Shown one piece after another: positions 35,701 through 49,353 of a stretch of DNA of 64,000 nt. Source of the DNA: Allacma fusca (taxonomy: Eukaryota; Arthropoda; Collembola; Symphypleona; Sminthuridae); assembly GCA_947179485.1 (NCBI GenBank), contig OX359250.1, forward strand, positions 30,018,654-30,082,653, given 5' to 3'. The first letter of the stretch is position 1, and each line of letters opens with the position of its first letter. The position numbers and the translations under genes were made by a program. The notes below the pieces were generated by a model. It worked only from the letters and a program-made list of their open reading frames with translations. It made no database searches and was not told where the DNA came from.

Positions 35701-38700
35701 TCGTCCAAAAATTATTAATGGAGTAGTTAAAATAAATGCTTGTATAATTGCAAGTTTAATACTTTGCTATGATTTTTTCTCTACACAATATTTTACTTGT
35801 ATTGTGTTTTTAATTCCCTTTACGTTATATCGCTAATAGTTACGTTCCACTCGTCAATTAAGTACACATGAGCGTACAAATTACTGGCCACGGGTATGTT
35901 CATTACTGGGTCTCATACATGTAACTCCCTATGGCTATAAAGAAGACAAATAACAATAACAAGGCACTCCAGCTCTTTACATATCCCCACAGACATATAC
36001 ATAATTACATAAACATTGAATGCTCATACATACATGTAGCATGTATGTCCAGGTGTGTAAATTCCAAACACTCACAGACACACACACACACGGAACATAT
36101 ACTTAATATACAATGTTGTCTTGTTACATACAACGGAAACCACATTCAGAGTACAAGTATATTTTCATATACACCCCCCTTGAGACCATATAGCCATGTA
36201 TTACGAAGCTCCATAGCTCCTGTAATTTTTATTGGTGTGTACGAGTTATGTCTGTGGCCATGATGTCTAATTGTTTCAACTGACACTGTACTACCTGAGA
36301 TGGGGAATAAATGTGAAGATTTGAACTCGTACATGTAATTATTGAGAGAGCATATGCTCCCTCATGTTCCTACCTGACTTGGATGTTATAAACGGTGCAG
36401 GGAAGGAAATCATAGATAAGAGATAAAGAAATCATTAATTATTTTTCTAGGAGTCTCATTTGGCCCATTAACTGTCTAAGCGATTATGATTAGAGTAATG
36501 AACTTGTGTGGGGTACGCCATGCAGTGACTGAGCAGTCACACTTTTTATGTCTGCCTACACCTTGTTACCAAGTTGGCACTAAAACATGTCCGCTCCCAC
36601 ATTTAGATGTACGGTTAGTCACAAATAATACCTACTCTGGAGTTTGACTGACAAGTGTTAGTCCTTTATGGGACATAGACTCCTATATGCCACGCTAGCA
36701 GTAAGGATTCCCAACAGTCCAACATACTCACTCCTATTTAGTACTCAAAAGATGTGCGCAATAAAACTTTGTAGCTCTCCCAAAACTTCATCCACGAAAA
36801 CTTGTCGCTACTCCTCACAATTTTTTCTTTGGTTCTCTTACTGTATGTATATATGTATGTACATTAATACTATAGGCTCCTGTCGGCTTCCTTCCAGCCA
36901 TAACCTTCATGCCCTTCCTTATTGTAGGTTTTTAAATACAAGTGTGTGCAAACATATGTCTACACCAAGGTAGGACTCCCTAATCTGCGCCCCATACCAT
37001 TGCAACTGTAGCAACTATGACCATATACAGCAATAAGCTCTAGCCTTGATTTAATCAGAATTATAAATCAATAAAATGTTTTGACAAGTCGTTTATGTTT
37101 ACTTTTCCTCAAAGTGATTGCACTTGAATTAATTGGACACTACTGGAAATTATGTAGTTAGAACCTCAGGAGGCTCTAGCAGCTGTCAATAGCAGAATTT
37201 ACGGAATTAGAAAAGTAACAGCCCAATGGAGATTAGCAATTGGGAAGTTTACATGTTAAATCAAAAAACCATGTCCATGTAAAAATTCCTTTCTTTTATA
37301 GACGTTTAAAGATTTAGAGGAAATAATTTATTTTCGTTACAATTCCATTTAAACTTGGACAGTTGGATATTAATTCCAACTCGTGCACATATACAGTCTC
37401 AAATCTTGGAAGATCTGATGATGGGACATTGGTGAATGGGAAGGGAATACTAGGAGCGGGGTGAGGAATTGAAGTCCCTTCTTCCTAAAATTAATTGAAT
37501 TATTGAAGTATACAGATAATGATTTGATTGAATTACGAAAACTTAAAACTATTCCTTCTCTCATTGCAGTGTGAATCCAGATTGGATACACGTAAGAGGA
37601 ATTTAAAACAACTGGTTCAAGTGGTAGGATAACAGCGTGAAAGAGTCTAAGTGTTGTCAATTGTCTGACAGCATTATAATTTAGTTGTAAGACACTGTGA
37701 GTTAGTCCTTGGAGGAGTTTATAGCTACAAGCCGGTTACAGCCTCAAGTGTCTCAACTCTCTAGATTGTCCGTCGGTATTAGTTATACATACTATTAGAG
37801 TATATGTACATCGGGGAATCAATGTGCCAACATTGTGTGAAGGCTTACCATGAAGACTTGCTAAGGTATTTAGACTGGACTTGTACTGTTGCAATTATTG
37901 TTGAGGGCCTCCGGAAACAGAAGCTAATCAGCAGAGAGAATCAAATTGTATTGGCGTCAGTCGGTGGCATTTTATTTTTCATTTGAATTAGATCTCTCCC
38001 AACTCATGCAGAGTAAATAAATCTGATTTAAGTGATCACAAAAAACCCTACACGTTTCTTGTCTGTCAGTCCTTTCCTCAGCACACAGTCAGTCTTTCTC
38101 TTTCGAAGGAACCCATTAGCAAACATTTGTTCGAGAAATTTATGCTCATAAAGTCTTACATCTTCTTGCTTCGACACATACATATGGATTTTCTTTTTCT
38201 AGGAATATCTCACTACGCGTACATACATAAAAGGCTTAGCATTCTGACTACAATATATTTGTCATGTACACATTATAAATGTTCATCCAAGTATTAACTG
38301 TGGGCATTTACATCCAGTCAACAGATTCATTAAGGGGTATATTTGAGTCCCAGCACTATCAAAAACCAGTATTTATATATGTACACTCATTTGTATTGTG
38401 CATACTTCCTGACTATAATATTCCTAACACTAGATAGATAGATACATATGTGCACACTATTACAATGCTTGTACATAATTAAATACAATCTTCATGTGTT
38501 TATTTCATCTGCTGTAATGGAATGTCTTTTCGCACTTCCTTCATTGTCTTGTGCTGTATAGGTTACCCTTGCATTGTCTCACTCAGGCCAGCACTTACTG
38601 AAGTCTATTACAAAGCAGAATGATTGTACTACAGTCGTATATAGCATAGTGGAAGGAGAATAAACAGTCTCATAAGTACTTCGATTTAAAATTCCCCTTT

Positions 38701-39733
38701 GAATTTTACGATATATTTTTATATTTTAGAGTGGATTTCTATTCCACCAAAAAAAAAAAAGATTGACCAATTTATTTTACTGTAATAGTCCCAGTAAATA
38801 TTTCTGAGAGAAAACTCTGAACAGTTTTGAACATGAGAAAATTTGTCTCAGGCCATTTAGCATATATGTAAACCTGGGGAGAGTGGGATAGCATGCATAT
38901 GTAGAAATTAGGAAAAACAGGAGTTTTTCCACGTAAATAGGAGCTTGTTTGGAAATGTTAGGAAAGGGAGAACACGAGCAAAGTAAATCAATAAATCAGA
39001 GGTAATTGGAAAATAATAATTCGAAAAACTTGTTCTCAACTACTGTGATCACATTTATTTAGCCCTAATTTAGTGGCAATTCATTTCCCAAGTGTGGAAC
39101 ACTTCACAGACAGAGAAACTAAAGCTCATTTCCTAATGATCATTGTCTGGTTGTAACAACCATTACCCAGAGCATCTGTTTACAGAGATTGTATGTGAAA
39201 ATCAATGAAATGCAAAGATCTCCTTTAATTATTGATAAATGAGCATGATTTACGAACCTGAGTCGACAATAACTACAACTATTATCCCGTGAATTATTTG
39301 CACTCCCAGAGGATCTTCTTTTCATTGGAAAATCAAAGGAAAGCAGACCATACAGATAGTGTGTGTGAGTCCACAGGCCATAAACAAGTATTAATTCAAG
39401 TTTCCATGGCGGACTTTCGAAACAGAAGCTAATAAGGAACAAGCCGTGGAAGTAACACGGGGATAATTTAATGCATGAAGAACGTAATGAAAGTCAATCA
39501 ATCAGCATTTTGTAATTGCGAATAGTCATAAAAAAAACGAATTCTAATATTACCACATATTCTATGTAAATACATTTACTCATACCCTATTGTGTCCCAT
39601 ATCATAGAGTCTTAAAAAGGTTATGTGAGATTTCTCCTCTCCCAAAATCAGAGATGGATACATACATAGCTATAGATGCATGCACACACACACACATTTT
39701 TTTCCGTTTTTTTTTTCCTTCTCCTGAATGGCA

Positions 39734-39808
39734 ACCTCGGAGCCACTGGTTCATTAAAATGATTGACACTTTCAATTAACATTGTGAGCAAATGGTGAAC
39801 CTCCTTCA
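39734..39808 (+). repeat. Noncoding block B, copy 2 (partner at 21486-21562)
   Basis: It matches copy 1 in the same orientation through CCTCGG.GCCAC, TTCATTA, ATGATTG, TTTCAATTAACATT, TGAGCAAATGGT and ACCTCCTT. Weaker similarity (ACGCTTT, GGACA.GA, GGAGAAAAAAAAA) may continue to about 39920, matching about 21580-21615 in copy 1. Confidence 0.65.
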
Positions 39809-42800
39809 AACAAACGAATCTACTCTTGACTCCCTCTTCAGTCCCTACACGAATACACGCTTTTTGTCAGAGATTGGCCCTATACAGTTTGGACAAGAAA
39901 ATACAGGGAGAAAAAAAAAGATAGCTCTAATGTTTGTAATTAAAAATTAAATTAGTGGCTTTGGATTCTCAAGTCTATGTTGATTACTTTACCATCTGAT
40001 ATGATATGATATGCCACCCTGCCGTATTACCTTTCTATCTTGACCATCTTCAAATAAATCAAAGCGAATAATTTATTTCATTAAAGTCAACCCCGTTTAA
40101 CTCCATTTATCATCTACGAGAATAGACTGCTTTTCCCTACCGAGTGGAGTCATTTCAGGTCTCCCCGTCACTGTCCTATTGCAGACATCACTGTGTGGTC
40201 ACAATACCGTTCCTGAACTCTCCATTTCTCCTGTAATTACGTCCATCACCCAACTTACAGATATATACTTACAGCTGCATTGCATCCATCAAAAGTAGGG
40301 GAGTTGCGAAGTGAGAGACTTGTCATGTTTTATCAACAGTTTCAATTTTTATAGTAATTACGTGATACATTGCACTCATTAAATGACAATACTACCTTTT
40401 CCCATTGGAAATTAACGTTCTCAGGTTGGAGTCTCCATGTCTATATACTGAAACAGTGTGTGTAGCGAAACTCACGTAATTATTTGATGTATCTACATAT
40501 GTAATTACTCAAAGCCAACTGTGTATATGCATTAGTGTATAATTATTATTACTCGCAACGAAAATAGAAGTCAAATGTTATCTGACAAAATGAAAATTTA
40601 TGAAACCACCTCTCTCTTGTTATTTTGTAAGATCCATCGAAGCCAATGAGAATGAGTTGGAAGGCAGAATCGCAATTAACATTTACGTAAACTTCTCCCA
40701 AGATGATATTGAAATATACAAGTAAAATAATGTCAGAGTAATACCCGCAAGAATTAATTACAAACGTGGATGGGATCTGGGGGTTGAGGGAGAGTACAAG
40801 AAAGTCACCTTTTCATAAGAAAAATATCAATTTAAAGTGATTAAATTTCAATTATCAAGTAGACCCTGGATGTTAGACTGCTAGGGCTCCTCTCAGTTGT
40901 CACTTAACCGGAGGCAATTACAAATCTCGTGCCGATCGTGGCCAGTTTGAGTCCCCAGCCGTAAGAAGACATACATGTGAGGGTGGGAGGGACGGAGGGA
41001 AATACAGGTACCGTCCTGTAGGTGAAATGAGAGTCAGTTGTAATATGAGTCTACCATACATGAGCCACGGTGCTTAATTGTCGGCTCTATTCTGGAATGC
41101 ACGGTCTTTCCCTCTCCGTAACAATTAAACTGACATCAGCTAATTAAACAATGAAGAGTTTCTTTCAATTAATTATTAATTTAATCAATCTCACGTTTTC
41201 AAGGCGGTCCTTGCTTTCCACCTCTGAACATTTAGCCCCTTGTGTAGTAGGATACACACACGTACATTATAGATAGATACCTACATCCGAGCAAGTGGTA
41301 AAAGTTGCCAAATTGTGTCTAAATACATAGCAATTAATGAGTAGACCTACAATTTCAATATACAGGCTCTGCCCATACCCTATGTATATTCTATTTAAAT
41401 TCTCCTACGAAAATACTATCATCGCTATTTTCAATCTTCAATGATTTAGAATCTCTTTGCTCAGAGCATGCATCAACTCATTTTACCTCCTTCTCTCAAG
41501 TTTCTACTAAATTAATAACCTGTATTGCTTTAACCCTCCAGTTGTTTTTGCAATAAATTTAAAACATTTCTTCAATTCCTGAGTTCTCTGGTTGTAGCGC
41601 TCTTCCCATCTTTGACTGTCAGAATGCTACAAGACTTGGCTTAAGTCAGTAGCTACATGTAATGACTTGTCCAGACAGTATTAATTACGGAGTGTATAGC
41701 AATGATGTAATGGGATTCCAACGTGCTCAGTCCTTCGCAAAATAATTATTTTGTCAGTCGCTGCTACATTTTTTTCTGTCTTCTCAGATCCAGGAATAAG
41801 AAAATTTGGTGTAGCTGGAGTGGGAAGAGCTGTAGCAAAAGAATTTTTGACTCTCTGGTTTTTTTTATTTATGACGAACTTTCACACAGTCAACTACGGC
41901 CTGAAAAGTAAGCTCTGTACCGTTCACAAGCTAATAGCAATAGCCCAGTCATAGTTCCCTGTCCTCCGTTTATAAAGGAATGAGCGAGTACTGTAATATT
42001 CGAAAATAATAATAAGCGTTTCATATTGCATTTGCTTGCTAGAGTCTTTTATTATATTACAATTTGAGTAAATTATACACAGGCAGGTCTATGATTAGCT
42101 AAATATGAGGACAACATTCAAATGTTTCTCAAGTTACACTTAAGATATTGCTTCAGCTTTTATTTAAAAAGAGGTTCAAAAATCCAGGGATGACGAAGCT
42201 CTGAGTGTGAAGCACATTACAGTAATGTAATTTCCTGGGGGTTGTCAGGACAGTCCGAAGAGACACCACACAATAGGGCTGGGATAGATAGATATATGAA
42301 TCCCATATATTCAATACATTTTGACTAACTGACTTCCCCGATTCAGGTGAATTTGAGGAGAGCTGGGAGCAAAAAGATAATTAGAGAGGTGAAAGAAATG
42401 GTTGGAAATGAAAACACGAGGAACTTTGTTTATTACATTGTCACGGAAAATTAGTTCCACGCAAATAAAAACAATTTAATATGAGGTTTCAGCTCCATAA
42501 TGAATATGCATGTTTCAAGTAATGACCAATTGCTTGAGGTAGGTTTGTCAGATGGTCCCAGTCTTGGGTCTCCAAGTCTTCCGTAATCTTTTGGTATAGG
42601 TATAAGCAAGCCGAAGTCATGTCATGAGCCCTTTTTTTTTGTCCCCACATTTATTCCCTTCTTGTAAGTTGTACTTTACTGTCATGTAATCCAGTCCCAG
42701 TCTCACTACCAGTCCAGGGATAGATATACGCATGTCATTCGATTACTTACCCCTTATGTACTTCCCAGGGTTGGAGAGTCTCCGTAAGTAATTTCGTTTT

Positions 42801-44923
42801 ATCAAAACTATTCGTATATACAGAGACTGCACGATTTTCACACAAAATTCTTCTACGCATACAGAAATAATATGATATCCATTAGGTATATGTAGGTCTT
42901 GGAGTGTATGAAAACAACACAAAAAAAGAGTTGGAAATAACTACAGCTCTGGACTCCTAATGAAAATTATAGGAAACCAGAGCAACCTTTCCTAATAGGC
43001 TACGCTCATGATTTTTCCATACGACTCTCGTGGCGTACTCGGTCGTTTTTCAGTGACGGAGTCATAACATCAAGACAGTATGTATCTGACATGACTCAGT
43101 CCAGTGTAAACCAGTAGATATGAATATGTATGAAGGGAGAATAAAAAGTAGGAAAAAGGTTGAAACCCCGGAGGATAAATAGGAATTTTAGAGGGAGTAT
43201 ACACGTTAAATGACACTAATTTTCTAATGACAGGGTAAGGAAACATCTCTGAATTATTAGGATAATGAAAGGCGCCTTTGGTTTACTGCTGCATCCTCAA
43301 TGTTGTTCCTGTATGTACATGTAGATACTTACATTCCCTGGTTCAATCCTCGGAACGTGCAAGTTATGTAGATATATGGAGTCCAGTAATAATGCATTCC
43401 TACTATATGCATGCATGAGCTCACACTAAACTCACACTCGCACCAACACAACACACACCAACAAGCCCAGCCACGACAGGAACCAGTCAAAAGGTCATTG
43501 GTGAGCAAACGATGTGGACGTGCATAACGTGATCTTACCCGCAGCATCGGATTATCCGCCTGTACTTGAGTATTTATATGTACCGGTTTTTTCCTAATTT
43601 TTTCCTCCAATTTTCCTAACAATATTTAATTTCCAACAGAGGTTAATGGATTTTAACGAATTTCTCAAACTCAGCAGTTTTCATTACACTATTGGAAAGT
43701 CATTCCTCTTCAAGGTGTATTGTTCCATTGTGGGCTCTTCCTTTTTGCAGAACCTTATCAGCATATTTTCTTTGTAGTTCAACTCATTAAATTTCTTGCA
43801 ATTCTCTGTTTTATCCACAGACAGACAGACACACACACACAAAAAAATAACATTTAAGTGTATAACTTTTAAAAGTCATATTTTTCACATAATGAGTAAT
43901 TATCTTTATCATTCAGGAAACTCATTTCCAATTTTTACCTCATTTCAAAGCATATGAGACCATATGTATGTACGGGGAGAAGATGCAGTGGAAGAAGGAC
44001 ATCGTAGATGGGCTCATCTTGATTGCCCGTATTAAGTTAAAGATAAACCTTTCAGAAAAGTTTAGAATTAAGTAGTAAATATCGTTGGCGGAAGAAGCCG
44101 TTGAAATCTAAATTATTGTGCAGACTCCCACTCCGCAGACATGTAGATACACATACATAGATACATAATCTGAGATAGGAAAACACATGGATTTTGATGC
44201 CCTGCCTGTATTTTTACTACTGTGGATAAATACCCATGAGAATATAAAGGGAATAAGGTTGGAAGGTTGGAGACTTGCACAGTGGTGATATTTTCCAAAG
44301 ATTTTTATAGATGTGAGAACTTTTCTAATTTGTGGGAAGAAAATTTCCTCTTGGAATGGATTTCAACGGATGAGATTTTAGACAGGAGAATAAAGTGATA
44401 GAGAAAAGTATCGTGAAAATTCTTTCAACAATAAAGCTTGGCAAGATAACGGAGAGGTAAATTACAGCGAGAAACCGTCTTAATTATATGAAAATTGTGA
44501 TTTTATGGCAACAATATAACAACTTAATTTTGATAAACTCCAACTTAACACTAGAGTGTAAAAGATGATTAAATTTGTTGGAATAATGTCCTACAGGAGA
44601 AAATTATTTTTTGATGTCGTCAAGGTAAAATCATAGCCCCCCAGACCCAGAGGACCGTGTCAAATCTGGAGAAGAGAAATTTATCAAAGAGAAATTTATT
44701 ACAATGAAATGCTCGGCAATAACCTAAAGATATTGAGGGATTTATACGTGCTGGAGACACACTTCACCGTACGGAAAGTGTGGATGGAAGTGGAGTAGAT
44801 TGAATAATTTAGTTTTTTTTTGAAAAAGAATCTGATTGAAGCCGACATGATGGTGAGTGTAATGAGCGGAGGTAAAAATCAGTAGTGTTTTTATTGAGAG
44901 TGTTAATGAAAATCATGGTTGGT

Positions 44924-45067
44924 TGTGATGATGACGTCAGCAGATCAGAATATGAAAAGAAATGACCAAGTCATCATTAGTTAATTTACAAAGGTGAAAA
45001 ATGAATTAAAGAACTTGATGAAATTGACCTCTTTTATTATTCCAAGTAATTGCTCTGTAACTCCAGG
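44924..45067 (+). repeat. Noncoding block D, copy 2 (inverted partner at 28501-28672)
   Basis: It includes TGATGATGACGTCAGCAG with a CRE-like TGACGTCA (copy 1 has TGATGTCA), then AAGTCATCA, GGTGAAAAATGAATTAAAG, AAATTGACCTCTTTTATTAT and GTAATTGCT. See copy 1 for the alignment. Confidence 0.65.
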
Positions 45068-46163
45068 CAATCTCATGTTCTTGTTTACCCCGCAAGCATT
45101 TCCATCATTACGTACCCCCGAAATGAGTCCCTTGCGTAACTACTACAACTACAATGTAAATGTTTCTATATAGTGGGTTCGGGACGGAAGGTAAAGGCGC
45201 CTCCATCGTCGTCTCCGTCGCCACCAACCAACATTATTATAAACGAGAACAACACATACGTTTGTCTTCATTGTCACAAATCATGATAATGTGAGAATTG
45301 TTCATGTGCATCATTATTATCCCTTGCTACATAATTCCACACTATATTTTCCTTCCGGACAAAGAAATTCTTCATCGTTACATTGTTTTCACTCTATATG
45401 GCTCCTACTATTACTTTACAAAATATACCACAAGGCTATTAGCCCAGGACACATCTGTAGGTGCATCACGCTGTATAAACTCCCAAACTGACAAACATCC
45501 CCATACATGCTCCAAGCTAGCTCCCATGACAAAAACTATAAGCTCAGCCCCCACCGCCTTTGAGCACTTACGAATCCCTGTATGATACCATTATCTGGGA
45601 CTAATGTAGACCAAAAGGTCTTGATAAAATTTGCAACCCCTCTTGTTGTCATTGACTGTGAGCTATCCCTTCATCCCCTGATTGAAAATATCCACTTAAT
45701 TTGAGAGACGGTCAGATAATCAAATACAAGCTTTTGAAAGCCGGGCCCAGCCTCAAGATATATGTATCTAAAATTGGGTAAAAGGAATTACTTTAATTTA
45801 AAACTAACCCGGTAACAGGCCCGGCCTGAAGGGAAAAATTAATCAAAATGAATGTAATTGTTTATCCATCATTTCCCACAAGGAAGGCTAATACCGAGCA
45901 GTTCACGAAGGGTTTGAAATTGTTAAGTTCTCCTGTAGAGCCCGATACACTGCAAGTCCGTTGAGTCAACAATGGATTTCCTTGAGGATTATTTTCTTCC
46001 AAGACTGATAGCTGGAAATCGGAAGCTCATAACTTCATGAAGTTTATTGCTGTGCTTAACTGACAAGCTATTGAAAGATTTGTGGGGTAAAACAGCAGGA
46101 TAAGCCATGGCTCATCTCACAGGAGCCACGATACAGCAACATTCCGATTGCTTCATCCTTTTC

Positions 46164-46208
46164 GTACACACACACACACACACTCACACACACACACACA
46201 CACACACA
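46164..46208. repeat. (AC)n microsatellite
   Basis: About 45 bases of AC with a single CTC interruption; among the longest simple repeats in the window. Confidence 0.9.
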
Positions 46209-48966
46209 GCCATCATAATATAAACATTCGCCGTATGTTTTAAATCATTTCCTACATTTCATAAAGATATATTCATCTTCCATGCATCAGGGAAGTCAGA
46301 GTCTATAACCTTTTTCTATTTGCTTTATTTTTATAATCTCCAGGCAATACATTACATACATATATGTAATGTGTACAAGTATGAATATGAAGTATCGGAG
46401 TGACTGCTGTTAGAGAGTGTTGCAATGGACCAGCTCGCTTTTAAATGCGGTGTCTGTATGACTACAGTAATGGATAAGATTACCCCTGAAAAATTTATTG
46501 TCTATACACCATACTGAGCGATCTATTTTGAATTACAATTATTACAGCATGATTTAGATTAAATGGTGGAAACGAGACCAAGAACAATACTGAGGGATGG
46601 AGGAGTCCGTGAAATGTGAGATGAGGAGGGTAGTCCTTCCCACTGTGGACAGTAACCTTTTTGGTATGTACTGTGCCGAAGCCCACTTGAGGGATATGAT
46701 TGCTTCTGTCATGATGTGTTTTTTTTCCTGAGTGTGGATCTTGTTTCGAATTATTATTCAATAATGGTTTTAATTCAGTTTTTAAATCGTGCGAGAAACA
46801 ATAATGGGAAAGGTCAATCGGTTAGTAATCAGATCGATATTCAATTTAATGCGTAGTCTTTCAAACCGAATGAAATGAATTACTCTGACAAGTAATCTGA
46901 AGCTGCAACTGTATAACATGGGATACACTATACCATGTCCCAGTCCACACGGAGGTAGATACTACTTTTCCATTAAAATTAACAAGTATGAGTATGAATT
47001 TACAATGAGATCTATCATTCCCCTCTCTGAGCTTCCACACGGGTTGTAATGGGTTCTAAATAGTACAGGCTGAGCGTCCCTGCATGTCAGTTCCTCACAG
47101 TCAAAGAGATGAAATAGTGATCTGATGATATACAAAACGGGAAGAAAATAAAAGATTCATATTTTATCATGAATAAGATTGAGATAGAGGGGAATCAGCG
47201 GTAGTTGAGGAATGTGTAAACTCTTGTTCTTCCATTCCCTCTATGCACATGCACTTCCCATATGTATGCATATTAACTTATGTATCTATGTATATATATA
47301 TATAGTATATGCATATGGCATATATACTTTCAAATCTACATCCTGTACAGTAGTACAGTACAACAATAGGAGCCTATATTCCAGAGCAAGTTTATTTATG
47401 CATTTCTAGTCCGAGATCATCCAGCGCACTTCTTCAAGTCAATGATAGTAATGACGATGATGAAAAGAACAGTAGACAAGCATTTAATTGAATTTAGACC
47501 TCCCACCGACTAACTAAACTAAACAATCGATTGGTTTCATAAATTAACTTAGGGATCTTCCTTTAGCCCTTCGATTTTGATTTACTACAAGCATTTAAGC
47601 TATACCCCACCAAACTTATCTAATTTACTACATGCCATCCGCTCGTCCCCGTATCAATTGTCAATGTCTATACAAATATTATGTTTCCCTAATATTTCTC
47701 ATTTCCTTAACCTGTTCCCAGCCAACTTATTTTTACCATACTTTCTCAACCCTGGGGAACATACATACACCACTTTGATGGGGAGTTGCAAATCAACTCA
47801 TAAATAGGTTCCTGACGGGCTGCAGGGATTCGCAAATATAAATTGTAATTTACAATTACCTTTTATAATCATGTGAGCTTATTCAAACCGGGTATATCCC
47901 CTGTTGGATTCAGCAATTAAATCAATATGGCATATTTACAAACAAGGACAATTACCTCAAGCAAATACCCAGTCATTGCTCGGACACAAAACACAAGACT
48001 CGGTCAACATTCCCAGTAAGAGCTGGGTCGCGTGGAACACAACCTACCAACTTACCCAAGTTAGTCTAATGGACATTCTGTTAACATGACCAAATTATGG
48101 TAATTTTAAAATTGCTACAAATTAATTCCTAGAATTGTCTCAAGTTTAACAGCGTCCAATGGGCAGGAATGATCATTATTGTTGGAGTACTGTAATAACC
48201 CCAACAATTTTTACATTGATGACGCTCATCAAACTATCACGCATTATCAGACAAATTAAAATTGATTTGATGTGACAGTGTTTGTAAACGGGAAAAGTAT
48301 GTTACGGTTTGTTCGACTCATACAGTTCTGCTAAAACGTTTCTGAGCTCAGTAAGAAGAAACAATTTATTTTTGGGAACATTTTCTGAATATTGTAGCGA
48401 AATCAAACAAGTTGGTTGTTAGTAACTGATTAAATTGCCAGTTTTGTGTATGTTTCCTATAAAGTGTGAGTAATTTATATGTAACTTAAATCAACAGCAA
48501 TTTCAAGCCCCGGGTTAAAACTGTAGCTTGTCACACCTCCCAACTGACACGGTTCAGTTCTCGGGAATAAATTTAAATGGATTTGAATTGTCGCAATGCT
48601 ACAACATAGTTACAAGGTAATTAGAACATTTCGACCACTTCCTAATAAAACGCTCCTTGTACATACAAATGTATGTATGTACATTCTTTACCTAAAAGTT
48701 CAGAGTCCAGATTTTCTGTAGACGGAGAAAGGAGGTATTTTCGCAGCTACGCTGGAATAGGACAATAAAAAAATTGATTAATTTAGTACAGATAGGGATT
48801 GTTGTTACATATCGATTAATTATTGGGTATGTCCTAGGTCTCAGGAGAGAAAATTAAAGTGAAGTTACATACAAAATGTAATGTAACCTTTGTATAAATT
48901 GCCACGCGACATTCGTTATATAGTATACGTACGTAGGTGTACCAACTAGATTTATTTCTTATGATG

Positions 48967-49113
48967 TTTGGTCGGGATAATTGGGTTTTTTATCTATTCT
49001 ATAAATTCCCTCGCAGGTCTTCCTCAGGCCTTACTTTTCACCCGGCTTTGGAAGTGAAAGAACTGTAAGTGGAATAAACCAATAGACTTTTACTTCATTG
49101 AAGGTAGTGCTGG
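48967..49113 (+). repeat. Exon-like tandem duplicate, copy 1
   Basis: It holds a polypyrimidine acceptor (CTCGCAG, ending 49016) and then an open 48-base stretch 49017-49064 reading VFLRPYFSPGFGSERT, followed directly by a good donor GTAAGT. Beyond that the alignment to copy 2 needs a 12-base deletion plus single-base indels, and the frame meets TAG. A second donor-like AAG|GTAGT sits near 49102. It is probably a decayed or alternatively spliced upstream exon. Confidence 0.5.
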
Positions 49114-49149
49114 AGAGAGACATAATTATAGATTTATTTGAAGTGAATA

Positions 49150-49310
49150 TTTGGTCAGGATAATTGTTTTTTATCTCCTTCACATAAATTCCATTGCAGC
49201 TCTCCGTTAGACCTTACTTTTCACCGGGCTTCGAAAGTGAAAGAACTGCACGTAGAATAATCAGTCTCAATGACCCAATAGACTTTATTTCATTTAAGGT
49301 AGTCTTGGAG
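49150..49310 (+). repeat. Exon-like tandem duplicate, copy 2
   Basis: The acceptor TTGCAG ends at 49199. The open frame 49200-49298 is exactly 33 codons, reading LSVRPYFSPGFESERT then ARRIISLNDPIDFISFK, and ends at AAG|GTAGT. Against copy 1 the RPYFSPGF core is protein-identical with silent changes (CCC/CCG, TTT/TTC), a sign of past coding constraint. The following ATG of the receptor gene is only 56 bases after the putative donor, so direct splicing to it is unlikely. Its relation to that gene is unclear. Confidence 0.5.
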
Positions 49311-49353
49311 TACTCCTTGAGTTAGGAAAGTACTTTGGAAATATTTTGTGGAC

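Larger units (their letters stand above)
30546..48966. other. Gene-poor region between the A/T-rich segment and the receptor gene
   Basis: No coding exon is supportable. It contains CT (32218-32250), GT (32724-32746) and AC (46164-46208) microsatellites, a TATG run near 35558-35580, block B2 (39734-39808) and block D2 (44924-45067). Overlapping short frames at 33150-33549, 41723-41954 and 45291-45585 look like chance frames. Confidence 0.6.

Noticed and set aside
18498..42330. Shared 15-mer CAATACATTTTGACT at about 18500 and 42313 as a fifth noncoding pair
   Set aside because: A single 15-mer match is expected by chance about once or twice in a window this size, and the flanks do not align.
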